Numbered from the stretch's first letter, positions 15,962-24,895 are shown. The stretch: DNA of 42,029 nucleotides from Streptomyces sp. CBMA123 (GCF_014596465.1 NZ_MECK01000607.1:1-42029); one strand, 5' to 3'. Notes: generated by a model from the letters alone, not told the origin. Translations and numbers: made by a program.

Positions 15962-16303
15962 TCAGATCGGCGCCCCTCCTGTGGGCCATGTCGGCGGGAG
16001 CGACGATCGAGACCGTCCGGTGCCGGCGATGGCGTCGGCCGGGGCGTTGGCGGTCGAGTCGGAGCGGCCGGCGCGCAGGAGCTGTTGGCCGAGGTCGATG
16101 AGGGCACGGGCGGCGGCGTACTCGTCGCCGATCTCGGGCACCGGCGGGTCGTGGGGGTTGCGGTGGGCGGTGGTGCGGGTTTCCAGGACGTTGTCGCCGG
16201 TGTCGAGAACCGCGTGGACCTTGGTCTCGTCGCCCTCCTCGAAGAGGTCGAGGCGCAGCTTCCACTGTTTGGTGCGCATCGTCGGCGGGGCGTTCGTGGT
16301 CAT
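15962..16303 (-). CDS. DUF1876-family protein
   Basis: 113 residues. RTKQWKLRLDLFEEGDETKVHAVL at the start and PEIGDEYAAARALIDLGQQLL later are the conserved blocks of the actinobacterial DUF1876 family, which form a small dsRBD-like fold; the role is unknown. The C-terminal 35 residues are a low-complexity extension beyond the usual length. It lies 54 nt after Hsp20, with a 13-bp direct repeat (CGGGCCCGGAGCG at 16325 and 16342) in the gap. Confidence 0.8.
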   Translation of the reverse strand: MTTNAPPTMRTKQWKLRLDLFEEGDETKVHAVLDTGDNVLETRTTAHRNPHDPPVPEIGDEYAAARALIDLGQQLLRAGRSDSTANAPADAIAGTGRSRSSLPPTWPTGGAPI

Positions 16304-16357
16304 GTCGGGCCTCCTCGGGCCGGTCGGGCCCGGAGCGTGTCCGGGCCCGGAGCGGGA

Positions 16358-16786
16358 TCAACTGCCCCGCGTGATCTGGATCTTGCGGGCGGGTTTCCTC
16401 GCCTCGCCGATCGGTGCGCGGACGGTCAGGACGCCGTGGTCGTACCCGGCGGTGACGTCCGCCTCCTGCACACCGGCGGGAAGCCGGACGCTGCGGCTGA
16501 ACGAGCCGTAGCGGAACTCGGAGCGCTGCTTGTCCTTCTTCTCCTCGCTGCGCTCGGCCTGGACGGTCAGCACGCCGTCGTCGACGCTGATCGTGATGTC
16601 CTTGTCCGGGTCGACGCCGGGTAGCTCGGCCTTGAGCTGGTAGACGCCGTCGGTCTCGGACTCCTCGATGCGGATCATGTGCTCGCTCGTCGGCGGGCGG
16701 AAGTCGGCGGGGAAGTCTTCGAGAAGGTCCGGCAGCGACAGCCACCGGTAGCCGAAGGGGAATCTTCTGAGCAGGTCGCCGGCCAT
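16358..16786 (-). CDS. Hsp20 / alpha-crystallin small heat shock protein
   Basis: 142 residues. The alpha-crystallin domain spans about residues 37-135: IRIEESETDGVYQLKAELPG, GVLTVQAERSEE, and the terminal GVLTVRAPIGEA that corresponds to the conserved GVLTV motif. It is an ATP-independent holdase that binds unfolding proteins. GGAG before the ATG at 16786 decides the start. It is co-directional with CBS2 (37-nt gap) and DUF1876. Relatives such as HspX in M. tuberculosis belong to the DosR regulon. Confidence 0.93.
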   Translation of the reverse strand: MAGDLLRRFPFGYRWLSLPDLLEDFPADFRPPTSEHMIRIEESETDGVYQLKAELPGVDPDKDITISVDDGVLTVQAERSEEKKDKQRSEFRYGSFSRSVRLPAGVQEADVTAGYDHGVLTVRAPIGEARKPARKIQITRGS

Positions 16787-16823
16787 GGTGGGCTCCAATG
16801 CAGAGTTGTTTCCTCAGGTGGAC

Positions 16824-17249
16824 TCAGACCGCGGTCTCGGGCAGCGCGTCGGCCGAGACCGGAACGAGCAGGTCGAAGAGCCGCTGGACGACGTCGCGCA
16901 GCAGGTCGTCGACGGTGAGCATGCCGACCGGGCGGCCGTGGTCGAGGACGGGGATCCGGCGGACGCCCGAGACGCGGAAGGTGCGGTAAGCGGAGTCGAG
17001 GTCGTCGTCGGTGTCGACGGTGGTGACGGCCGTCGTCATGAGGTCCGCGACCGGTTGCCAGGGCCCGTGGCCGAGGGCGAGACCGCGCAGGGCCAGGTCG
17101 CGATCGGTGAGGATGCCGCAGAGGCGGCCGTCCAGGGTGACGAGGACGCAGCCGACGGCCTCCCGCGCCATCCGCTGGGCGGCGTCGAAAGCGGTCGCGC
17201 CGACGTCGACGGTGACGGGCGGGGTGGTCATGAGGTCGGCGGCCTTCAC
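16824..17249 (-). CDS. Two-CBS-domain protein (paralogue of 993-1535)
   Basis: 141 residues from GTG 17249, overlapping the upstream fossil OsmC stop as GTGA. CBS1: VKAADLMTTPPVTVDVGATA ... GCVLVTLDGRLCGILTDRDLAL. CBS2: VADLMTTAVTTVDTDDDLDSAYRTF ... RRIPVLDHGRPVGMLTVDDLL. Such pairs bind AMP/ATP or S-adenosyl ligands and sense energy state. This copy keeps the DLALR segment and the normal C-terminus missing from the 993-1535 copy, so it is likely the functional one. Confidence 0.9.
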   Translation of the reverse strand: MKAADLMTTPPVTVDVGATAFDAAQRMAREAVGCVLVTLDGRLCGILTDRDLALRGLALGHGPWQPVADLMTTAVTTVDTDDDLDSAYRTFRVSGVRRIPVLDHGRPVGMLTVDDLLRDVVQRLFDLLVPVSADALPETAV

Positions 17250-17419
17250 GACGGGTGTCCTTCCGGTGCGTTTCCTTCGTCGGTGTCGCGCGCGGAGACC
17301 GTGACGGCGGGTGGCCGGTCGAGCGCGACTTCCGGGGTGGAGCGGGCCACCACTACGGTCCGCTCGCATCCGGGGTGCATGAGCTGCTGGAGGATGCTGC
17401 GGGTGTCGTCGGTCCGCAC
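17246..17419 (-). pseudogene. Fossil OsmC-like gene with a large internal deletion
   Basis: A 57-residue frame from GTG 17419 with the same ribosome site as the intact gene (GGAGGCACG before the GTG). Its first half, RTDDTRSILQQLMHPGCERT then VVVARSTPEV, aligns with residues 2-32 of the OsmC protein at 1532-2194 (TDDSRTTTQQLMHTAAGRTV). Its second half, ALDRPPAVTVSARDTDEGN, aligns with that protein's last 20 residues (TLDHPPEVTVSLNGNT). About 150 codons, including the whole catalytic domain, are missing, yet the frame stays open and coupled to the CBS gene. It may survive as a leader peptide for translating CBS2. Confidence 0.75.
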
Positions 17420-17499
17420 GATCGTGCCTCCAGGGGGCTCAGGGCCCGGGGAGCCGGGCCTCCGGTGTCCATCACACCGCCGTCGGGCGCCGCGCGGCA

Positions 17500-17513
17500 G
17501 GGCCGCTCGGCCC
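17500..17513. promoter_or_regulatory. Putative DosR/OsdR-type box upstream of the CBS2-Hsp20 operon
   Basis: GGGCCGCTCGGCCC, 80 nt upstream of the fossil OsmC start, at the same relative place and in the same sequence context as the box at 2282-2295. Confidence 0.6.
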
Positions 17514-17732
17514 CATCGGCGAGGGCCGGAAGGGGACGGCCACGGCCCGCCCGCGAGGCCGGGCGTACCGGGGAGACCGGTGCACGCGAGATCCGGACAG
17601 GCGGGCCCTGAGTCGCCCTGGAACCGGCGCCCCGTCCCGCGAACCCGTCCGGGCGTTCACACGGCCCGGGCGTTCACACGGCCCGGGCGTACTCGGGCGC
17701 GGTCGCCGAGGAGCGGTTGGGGGCGGCACCGC

Positions 17733-20096
17733 TCACACAGTGGCCTCGGCCTCGGCCACGGCGTGCTTGACAGCGGCGAAGCTGTCGGGGGTGACGGAGA
17801 TCGAGTCGATCCCGGCCCCGACCAGGAAGCGGGTGAAGTCCGGGTCGTTGCTCGGGCGTTGGCCGCAGAGGCCGACGTGGCGACCGGCCGCGTGGGCGGT
17901 GGCGATCAGGGTTTCGATGCTGCGGGTGACGGCAGGGTCGCGTTCGTCGAAGAGGTGAGCCAGCAGCCCGGAGTCGCGGTCGACGCCCAGGGTGAGCTGA
18001 GTGAGGTCGTTGCTGCCGATGGAGAAGCCGTCGAAGCGTTCGGCGAACTGTTCGGCGAGCAGGATGTTGGCCGGGATCTCCGCCATCACGTACACCCGCA
18101 GGCCGTTCGAACCCCGGGCGAGCCCGGCGTCGGCCATCACGGAGAGGACCCGGTCGGCCTCCCCCGGGGTGCGGCAGAACGGGATCATCACCACGACGTT
18201 GGTCAGCCCGAGCTCGTCGCGGGCGCGGAGCAGCGCCCGGCACTCCAGGGCGAAGCCCTCGCGGTAGCCGGGGTCGTAGTACCGGCTCGCGCCGCGCCAG
18301 CCGATCATCGGGTTCGCCTCGGTCGGTTCGAAGGGCGCGCCGCCGACCAGCCGGGCGTACTCATTGGTCTTGAAGTCGCTGGTGCGCACCACCACCGGGT
18401 CCGGCCAGCGGGAAGCGGCGATCCGGGCCACGCCGTGGGCCAGCCGGTCCACGAAGTAGTCGGTGCGGTCCGGGTAGCCGTGGGTCAGTTCGTCCACCAG
18501 CCGCCGGTCCTCGGTGGAGAGCAGCTCGGGGTGGACCAGGGCCATCGGGTGGACGCGCACCTGGTGGGCGACCACGAACTCGGTCCGGGCCAGGCCCACG
18601 CCGTCCGCCGGCAGCCGCCACCAGCGGAACGCGGCGCCGGGGTCGGCCAGGTTGAGCATCACCTTGGTCCGGGTGGCCGGCAGCGAGCCGAGGTCGGTCT
18701 CGGTCGCCTCGTAGGCGACCCGGCCCGCGTACACGTGACCCTCCGCGCCCTCGGCGCAGGAGACCGTGACCTCCCGCCCGTCGGCCAGTACCGCGGTCGC
18801 CGAACCGGTGCCGACCACCGCCGGCACGCCCAGCTCCCGGCTGACGATCGCGGCGTGCGAGGTGCGCCCGCCGTGGTCGGTGACGATCGCGGCGGCCTGC
18901 TTCATCAGCGGCTCCCAGTCCGGATCGGTGATCTCCGTGACCAGCACGCCGCCCTGCGGGAAGCGCTCCAGCCCGACCGGCTCGGCCAGCGCGCACACCG
19001 GCCCGGCGCCGACCGCCTCGCCCACCGCGATGCCGTCCACCAGCCGTTCGCCCGTACCGGTCAGCCGGAACCGGTGCAGCACCTCGCCCCGACGCCGGGA
19101 CTGCACGGTCTCCGGCCGGGCCTGGACCAGGAACAGCAGCCCGCTGACACCGTCCTTGGCCCACTCCAGGTCCATCGGGCAGCCGTAGTGCTCCTCGACC
19201 GCGATCGCCCAGTCGGCGAGGGTGCGGATGTCTCCCTGGCCGAGTACCGGGCGGGACCGCTCGTCCTCGTCGGTGTCGACGGTCGTGGTCGAGCCGCCTT
19301 CGCCGTACACGGCCTTCCGGCGCTTCGCACCCAGCTGCGCCTGCACCACCGGGTCCAGGTGGTGGTCCTTGAGCACCGGCTTGAACACGGTGTACTCGTC
19401 GGGGTCGACCTGGCCGCTCACCACCGTCTCGCCCAGTCCCCAGGCGGCGCTGATCACCACCACACCCGGGAAGCCGGTCTCGGGGTCCAGCGTGAACACC
19501 ACCCCCGCGCCCGCGAGATCGGACCGCACCATCACCTGCACCCCGACCGACAGGGCCAGCGAGAGGTGGTCGAAACCCATCCGCTCGCGGTAGTCGATCG
19601 CCCGGTCGGTGAACAGCGAGGCGTAGCAACGTCGGCAGGCGTCCAGCAGGGCGGCGGCCCCCCGGACGTTCAGGAAGGTCTCCTGCTGGCCCGCGAAACT
19701 GGCCTCCGGCAGGTCCTCCGCGGTGGCGCTGCTGCGCACCGCGACGTCGGGGTCCTGGCGCCCGGCCTCGCGGGCGAGGTGTTCGTACGCCGCCAGGACG
19801 TCCCGGGCGAGCGCGGCGGGCAGCGGAGTGGCCAAGACGTCGGATCGGATCGTGGCGCCGACCGCGGGCAGCGGGGCGCCCTGGTGCAGCCGGTCGATCT
19901 GCTCGGCGATCCGCTCGTGCAGGCCGCCGGTGTCGAGCAGCTCACGGTAGGCGTCGGCGGTGGTGGCGAAGCCGTCCGGTACCCGGACCCCGGCGGGAGC
20001 GAGGCCGTTGATCAGCTCGCCCAGTGAGGCGTTCTTGCCGCCGACCAGGGCGACGTCCGCCCGGCCGAGATCCCTGAAGCGGATGACACGGCGCAT
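17733..20096 (-). CDS. ppsA: Phosphoenolpyruvate synthase (pyruvate, water dikinase) family
   Basis: 787 residues. The N-terminal ATP-grasp-like domain (about 1-330) starts RFRDLGRADVALVGGKNASL and contains VRSSATAEDLPEASFAGQQE. The swivelling phospho-His domain shows GGRTSHAAIVSRELGVPAVV with the catalytic His near residue 412. The C-terminal PEP-binding barrel has IPFCRTPGEADRVL and SIGSNDLTQLTLGVDRDSG. The enzyme makes PEP from pyruvate and ATP, or phosphorylates an analogous substrate. GGAGGC is just before the ATG. PEP synthase-like genes occur in stress islands of this type. Two boxes lie 82 and 142 nt upstream. The length fits PpsA. Confidence 0.93.
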   Translation of the reverse strand: MRRVIRFRDLGRADVALVGGKNASLGELINGLAPAGVRVPDGFATTADAYRELLDTGGLHERIAEQIDRLHQGAPLPAVGATIRSDVLATPLPAALARDVLAAYEHLAREAGRQDPDVAVRSSATAEDLPEASFAGQQETFLNVRGAAALLDACRRCYASLFTDRAIDYRERMGFDHLSLALSVGVQVMVRSDLAGAGVVFTLDPETGFPGVVVISAAWGLGETVVSGQVDPDEYTVFKPVLKDHHLDPVVQAQLGAKRRKAVYGEGGSTTTVDTDEDERSRPVLGQGDIRTLADWAIAVEEHYGCPMDLEWAKDGVSGLLFLVQARPETVQSRRRGEVLHRFRLTGTGERLVDGIAVGEAVGAGPVCALAEPVGLERFPQGGVLVTEITDPDWEPLMKQAAAIVTDHGGRTSHAAIVSRELGVPAVVGTGSATAVLADGREVTVSCAEGAEGHVYAGRVAYEATETDLGSLPATRTKVMLNLADPGAAFRWWRLPADGVGLARTEFVVAHQVRVHPMALVHPELLSTEDRRLVDELTHGYPDRTDYFVDRLAHGVARIAASRWPDPVVVRTSDFKTNEYARLVGGAPFEPTEANPMIGWRGASRYYDPGYREGFALECRALLRARDELGLTNVVVMIPFCRTPGEADRVLSVMADAGLARGSNGLRVYVMAEIPANILLAEQFAERFDGFSIGSNDLTQLTLGVDRDSGLLAHLFDERDPAVTRSIETLIATAHAAGRHVGLCGQRPSNDPDFTRFLVGAGIDSISVTPDSFAAVKHAVAEAEATV

Positions 20097-20178
20097 GACT
20101 GCCTCCGGGCGCGCTGGCAGGATGGCCCCCGGCGCCGTACACGTCGGGGGCCCCGTCCCTGCCACTGTCCGCCCGGCC

Positions 20179-20192
20179 GGGCCGTCGGGCCC
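20179..20192. promoter_or_regulatory. Putative DosR/OsdR-type box upstream of ppsA (proximal)
   Basis: GGGCC-GTCG-GGCCC, 82 nt upstream of the PEP synthase start. Confidence 0.6.
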
Positions 20193-20233
20193 AGGGGCGC
20201 ACGCCTCCCGGAAGCAGGTCCGACCGGTCGTGG

Positions 20234-20257
20234 GGGGAGGGCCGATCGGCCCTCCCC
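20234..20257. promoter_or_regulatory. Perfect 24-bp palindrome containing a DosR/OsdR-type box (distal)
   Basis: The left arm GGGGAGGGCCGA is followed directly by its exact complement TCGGCCCTCCCC. The core 20239-20252 is GGGCCGATCGGCCC, the most symmetric example of the box in the window. It lies between ppsA and the end of the permease pseudogene, so it could also act as a terminator, but there is no T-run. Confidence 0.55.
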
Positions 20258-20284
20258 GGAGGGAACCGGGTCGGACTGGTGCCG

Positions 20285-21023
20285 TGCCTCGCCGACGGTG
20301 AGTTCGGCGCGGTGCGGGACGGCGAAGCGGGGGTGGACGGCGGCGAGCCGGTGGGGCAGGTGCCGGTCGCGGGCCATCGCCAGGACGGTGCGTGAGACGC
20401 CGAGGATCAGTGCGAGCAGGGAGCCGAGGGCCGCCACCGCGGCGCCGACGCGCACTACAGCGGCTCCGGCGCCGACACCGGCCGTTGGGCCGTCGGAGCG
20501 GACGCCGGCTTCCACGGGGTGCTCCAGGCGGCGGGGTTCCTGTTCTTCGCGTTCGCCGGGTACGCGCGCATCGCACACCGGTCGCGGCGGTCGTGGCCCT
20601 GACGGCGGTGAACTACGTCGGTGTGCAGAAGGCCGCCTGGCTGACGCGGGTGATCGTCGCCGTCGTCCTGTCCGTGCTCGCCGCCGTCGTCGCTGCGCAG
20701 GACGCGGTCTTGCCGACCACGAACCCCCACCCGGCCAGGTAGCCCCAGAAGTCCCCGAGCCGCTCGCGCCCGTACACGTACGTCCCGCCGGACTGCGGGT
20801 AGCGGGCGGCCAGGCGCGCGGAGGAGGTGGCGTTGCAGTAGGCGACCACGGCCGCCAGCGCCAGGCCGAGCAGCAGTCCGGAGCCGGCCGCCGCTGCCGC
20901 GGGGGCCAGCGCGGCGAAGATCCCGGCGCCGATCATCGACCCCAGCCCGATCACCACCGCGTCGAACACGCCCAGGTGCCGCCGCAGCTCCTCCGGGTCG
21001 GGCGCCGGTGCCGACGAACTCAT
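20285..21023 (-). pseudogene. Amino acid permease (APC family) pseudogene with internally inverted segments
   Basis: The start is intact: ATG 21023, then EELRRHLGVFDAVVIGLGSM, IGAGIFAALAP, YPQSGGTYVYGRERLGDFWG and YLAGWGFVVGKTASCAA (to about 20705), a typical APC N-terminus. The next expected helix (VALTAVNYVGVQKAAWLTRV and VAVVLSVLAAVVA) lies on the opposite, plus strand at about 20590-20700. The following segment (GVLQAAGFLFFAFAGYARI) is also on the plus strand, at about 20455-20578. The later segment (VRVGAAVAALGSLLALILGV, ARDRHLPHRLAAVHPRF) returns to the minus strand at about 20460-20290. The last third is missing. So two neighbouring pieces have each been flipped in place. The gene cannot make a transporter. 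Confidence 0.7.
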
Positions 21024-21291
21024 GGATCCGTGCCTTCCGACGGTCTTCGGTGTCGGCGCGCACCCTACTGGACGGAGAACGCCGCCTCCGCGCGAGGTCG
21101 GCCACCGGGCTCCCGGGGCGACGGCCGTCGCGTCCGGCCGCCTTGCCGCTGCGCCGCCTTGCCGCCCTGGCCGGGATCGCCGCGGGCCGGATCCGCGGCC
21201 GGTGCTCCTCGCAACGGACGTGACGCGGTCGGTCCGCCGCTACCGGACGCCCCGGGCGGAGACGGCCGGTCACCCGTGTTCGGCGGCTCGG

Positions 21292-24200
21292 CTACGGGTT
21301 CCCGTAGCCGCCCCCGCCGGGTGTGCGGACCTCCAGGGCGTCTCCCGCCCCGACATCGGCGCTGCCGCAGCCGGGCAGGTCCTCGACGGTGCCGTCGGCG
21401 CGCAGGATCCGGTTGGCACCGAGGGCGCCGGGCGAGCCGCCGGCCAGGCCGTACGGCGGGACCCTGCGGTGGCTGGAGAGCAGGCTGACCGTCACCGGTT
21501 CGCGGAAGCGCAGTCGGCGCAGTGCGCCGTCGCCGCCGTGCCAGTGGCCGGCGCCGCCGCTGCCGGGGCGGACGGCGAACTCCTCGACCAGGACGGGCAG
21601 GCGCCACTCCAGGACCTCGGGGTCGGTGAGGCGGGAGTTGGTCATGTGGGTCTGGACGGCGTCGGCGCCGTGGAACCCGGGACCGGCGCCGGAGCCCGAG
21701 GCGATGGTCTCGTAGTACTGGTGGTGCTCGTTGCCGAAGCTGAGGTTGTTCATGGTGCCCGAGCCCTCGGCCTGGACGGCGAGGGCTCCGTACAGCGCGC
21801 CGGTGATGGCCTGCGACGTCTCGACGTTTCCCGCGGCGACGGCGGCGGGGTACTCCGGCGCCAGCATCGAGCCGGGCGGGACGACGATCCGCAGGGGGCG
21901 CAGGCAGCCGTCGTTGAGGGGGATGTCGTCCTCGACGAGGGTGCGGAAGACGTACAGGACGGCGGCGGTGACCACGGCGGAGGGTGCGTTGAGATTGGTC
22001 CCGAGCTGTGGGGAGGTGCCGGTGAAGTCGATCGTGGCGCTGCGTTCGTCGCGGTCCACCCTGACCTCGACGGCGATCACGGCACCGGAGTCGGTCTCGT
22101 AGCGGCAGCTGCCGCCGACCAGGCCGTCGATGACGCGGCGCACCGCCTGTTCGGCGTTGTCCTGGACGTGCCGCATGTAGGCCTGGACGACATCGAGGCC
22201 GAAGTGGTCGATCATTGCGCCGACCTCGTCGACGCCCTTCCGGTTGGCCGCGATCTGGGCGCGCAGGTCGGCGAGATTGGTGTCCGGGTCGCGCGACGGG
22301 TACCGCGCCTCGGTGAGCAGCCGGACGGTCTCCTCCTCGCGCAGCCGCCCGTCCACCACCAGGGGCCAGTTGTCGAAGAGCACGCCCTCCTCCTCGATCT
22401 CGCGGCTGGCGGCGGGCATCGATCCGGGGGTGATGCCGCCGATCTCGGCGTGGTGGCCACGGGAGGCGACGAAGAACAGGACGTCCTTCCCGGCCGGATC
22501 GAAGACCGGGGTGACCACGGTGATGTCGGGCAGGTGGGTGCCGCCGTGGTAGGGGTCGTTGACCGCGTAGGTGTCGCCGGGGCGCAGCTGCCGGCCGCGG
22601 CGGCGGATCACCTCCTTGACGGTGGTTCCCATCGAGCCGAGGTGGACCGGGATGTGCGGGGCGTTGGCGACCAGGTTGCCGTCCGGGTCGAAGAGGGCGC
22701 AGGAGAAGTCCAGCCGCTCCTTGATGTTGACCGACTGGGCGGTGGACTCCAGCCGGGCGCCCATCTGTTGGGCGATCGCCATGAAGAGGTTGTTGAAGAC
22801 CTCCAGCAGGACGGGGTCGGCGGCGGTGGTGACGGCCTCCTCGGTACCCGCCTCGACGTGCTCGACGAGGAGGTGCCCGGCTTCGGTGACCGTCGCCTGC
22901 CAGCCCTCGTCCACCACGGTGGTGGCATTGGCCTCGGCGATGACCGCAGGGCCGGTCACGGTGTCCGTGGGGCGCATGGACTCCCTCTCCAGCAAGGGGA
23001 CTTGGCGTCGCTCTCCGCCGGTGTACAGCTCGACGGTGGTGGGCTCCGCAGGCTCCTCGGGGGCGGGGGAGAGGGCGTCGAGTTCCGGCCGCTCGGTGAG
23101 GCCGGTGCCCTCGACGGTGAGGGCCTCGATCACCAGCGGGCGGTCCATCAGGAAGGAGTAGGTGGCCCGGTGCCGTTCCTCGAACTCCGCGCGCATGTCG
23201 GCCGGTGCGCCCAGCGGGACGTCGATCGAGGTGTCGGTGCCCTGGTAGCGCAGCCTGGCCCGGTGGGTGAGCCGGATCCGTTCCTCCGGGACGCCCTGGT
23301 CGAGGAGCCGGCCGCCGGCCGCCGCCGCCAGTTCCCCGGCGAGCGCCCGCACGGCGGCCACGTCGTCCGCTGCGAGCGGCAGTTCGACGGCGTGCTCGAG
23401 CAGGACGGTGGTGTCGGCCAGACCGATGCCGAGGGCGGAGAGGACTCCGGCCATCGGTGGGACGAGCACCGTGCGGATGCCCAGTGCCCGGGCCACGGGG
23501 CAGGCGACCTGGCCGCCCGCGCCGCCGAAGGTGGTCAGCGCGTAGCGGGTGACGTCGTGGCCCTGTTGGACGGAGATGCGCTTGATCGCGTTGGCGATGC
23601 TGCCCACGGAGATCCGCAGGAAGCCCTCGGCGACCTCCTCGGCCGTGCGGTCGCCGATCTCGGCGGCCAGTTCCGCGAACCGGCGCTTCGTCAGGTCGGT
23701 GTCGAGCGGCTGATCGCCGCCCGGCCCGAACACGCGCGGGAAGTGCCCGGCCTGGATCCGGCCGAGCAGCAGGTTGGCGTCGGTCACGGTGAGCGGTCCA
23801 CCGTTGCGGTAGCAGGCGGGGCCGGGGTCGGCGCCGGCCGAGTCCGGGCCGACCCGCAGGCGTTCGCCGTCGAAGCGCAGGACGGAGCCGCCTCCCGCCG
23901 CGACGGTCCGGATGGCCAGCATCGGCGCCCGCAGCCTTACCCCGGCGACCTGAGTGGTCACCACCCGCTCGTACTCGCCGGCGTAGTGCGACACATCCGT
24001 CGAGGTGCCGCCCATGTCGAAGCCGATCACCCGTCGGTGGCCGGCGAGCTCCGACAACCGCACCATGCCGACGATGCCGCCGGCCGGACCGGAGAGGACC
24101 GCGTCCTTGCCGCGGAAGTGCCCGGCCTCGGCCAGTCCGCCGTTGGACTGCATGAACATCAGCCGGACACCGGCCAGTTCGTCCGCCACCTGCCGGACGT

Positions 24201-24846
24201 AGCGGCGCAGGCCGGGGTTGAGGTAGGCATCCACCACGGCGGTGTCCCCGCGCGGCACCAGCTTCATCAGCGGGCTCACCTCACTGGACAACGACACCTG
24301 GTCGAAGCCGAGTCGCCCGGCCAGCCGCTCGATCTCCCGTTCGTGCGCGGGGTGCAGGTAGCTGTGCAGGCAGACCACGGCGAGCGAGCGGATCCCGTCG
24401 GCCAGGCAGTTGCGGAGCTCCTCGGCGAGCCGGCCGAGGTCGGGCGGACGCAGTACTTCCCCGTCGGCGGTGATCCGCTCGTCCACCTCGACCACCCGGG
24501 CGTACAGCGGTTCGGGCAGCGTGATCTCACGGGCGAAGATCCGCGGCCGGTTCTGGTACCCGATGCGCAGAGCGTCCGCGAAACCGCGGGTGATGCACAG
24601 TGCGGTCGGCTCCCCGGTGCGCTCCAGCAGGGCGTTGGTGGCCACCGTGGTGCCCATCCGGACCGATTCGATGTCTGCTCCCGGGGGGAGCAGGGCCCGG
24701 ATCCCGGACACGACGGGGTCCTCGTGGCGGGCTGGGCCGCGTGAGAGCAGCTTGTGGGTCAGCAGCCGACCGTCCGGGGCCAGCGCGACCACATCGGTGA
24801 ACGTTCCGCCCCGGTCCACCCAGAACTGCCAGCCCCTGGAGGTCAT
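21292..24846 (-). CDS. Fused hydantoinase A/B family protein (5-oxoprolinase-like)
   Basis: 1184 residues. The hydantoinase A module begins WQFWVDRGGTFTDVVALAPD, the ATP-binding start of this ASKHA-like fold. It continues with MGTTVATNALLERTGEPTAL, FDMGGTSTDVSHY and FGGAGGQVACPVARALGI. The hydantoinase B module (about residues 650-1184) shows IPVHLGSMGTTVKEV, NDPYHGGTHLPDITVVTPVF and a C-terminal glycine-rich end. Such fusions include eukaryote-type 5-oxoprolinase, which opens 5-oxoproline to glutamate using ATP. Bacterial members may act on hydantoins or related rings, so the substrate is not certain. GGAGGGAG before ATG 24846 fixes the start. A GGGCC/GGCCC element lies 49 nt upstream. Confidence 0.88.
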   Translation of the reverse strand: MTSRGWQFWVDRGGTFTDVVALAPDGRLLTHKLLSRGPARHEDPVVSGIRALLPPGADIESVRMGTTVATNALLERTGEPTALCITRGFADALRIGYQNRPRIFAREITLPEPLYARVVEVDERITADGEVLRPPDLGRLAEELRNCLADGIRSLAVVCLHSYLHPAHEREIERLAGRLGFDQVSLSSEVSPLMKLVPRGDTAVVDAYLNPGLRRYVRQVADELAGVRLMFMQSNGGLAEAGHFRGKDAVLSGPAGGIVGMVRLSELAGHRRVIGFDMGGTSTDVSHYAGEYERVVTTQVAGVRLRAPMLAIRTVAAGGGSVLRFDGERLRVGPDSAGADPGPACYRNGGPLTVTDANLLLGRIQAGHFPRVFGPGGDQPLDTDLTKRRFAELAAEIGDRTAEEVAEGFLRISVGSIANAIKRISVQQGHDVTRYALTTFGGAGGQVACPVARALGIRTVLVPPMAGVLSALGIGLADTTVLLEHAVELPLAADDVAAVRALAGELAAAAGGRLLDQGVPEERIRLTHRARLRYQGTDTSIDVPLGAPADMRAEFEERHRATYSFLMDRPLVIEALTVEGTGLTERPELDALSPAPEEPAEPTTVELYTGGERRQVPLLERESMRPTDTVTGPAVIAEANATTVVDEGWQATVTEAGHLLVEHVEAGTEEAVTTAADPVLLEVFNNLFMAIAQQMGARLESTAQSVNIKERLDFSCALFDPDGNLVANAPHIPVHLGSMGTTVKEVIRRRGRQLRPGDTYAVNDPYHGGTHLPDITVVTPVFDPAGKDVLFFVASRGHHAEIGGITPGSMPAASREIEEEGVLFDNWPLVVDGRLREEETVRLLTEARYPSRDPDTNLADLRAQIAANRKGVDEVGAMIDHFGLDVVQAYMRHVQDNAEQAVRRVIDGLVGGSCRYETDSGAVIAVEVRVDRDERSATIDFTGTSPQLGTNLNAPSAVVTAAVLYVFRTLVEDDIPLNDGCLRPLRIVVPPGSMLAPEYPAAVAAGNVETSQAITGALYGALAVQAEGSGTMNNLSFGNEHHQYYETIASGSGAGPGFHGADAVQTHMTNSRLTDPEVLEWRLPVLVEEFAVRPGSGGAGHWHGGDGALRRLRFREPVTVSLLSSHRRVPPYGLAGGSPGALGANRILRADGTVEDLPGCGSADVGAGDALEVRTPGGGGYGNP

Positions 24847-24895
24847 GACCGGCTCCCTCCGCCGTACCGCGCGGCGCCCGGGTGTGAGTGACCCT

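Noticed and set aside
16785..20027. A plus-strand open frame of 1080 codons
   Set aside because: It lies opposite CBS2 and PEP synthase, has no domain content and is a typical antisense shadow in GC-rich DNA.
21022..24744. A plus-strand open frame of 1240 codons opposite the hydantoinase gene
   Set aside because: The minus-strand protein has clear hydantoinase motifs throughout; the plus frame is a shadow.
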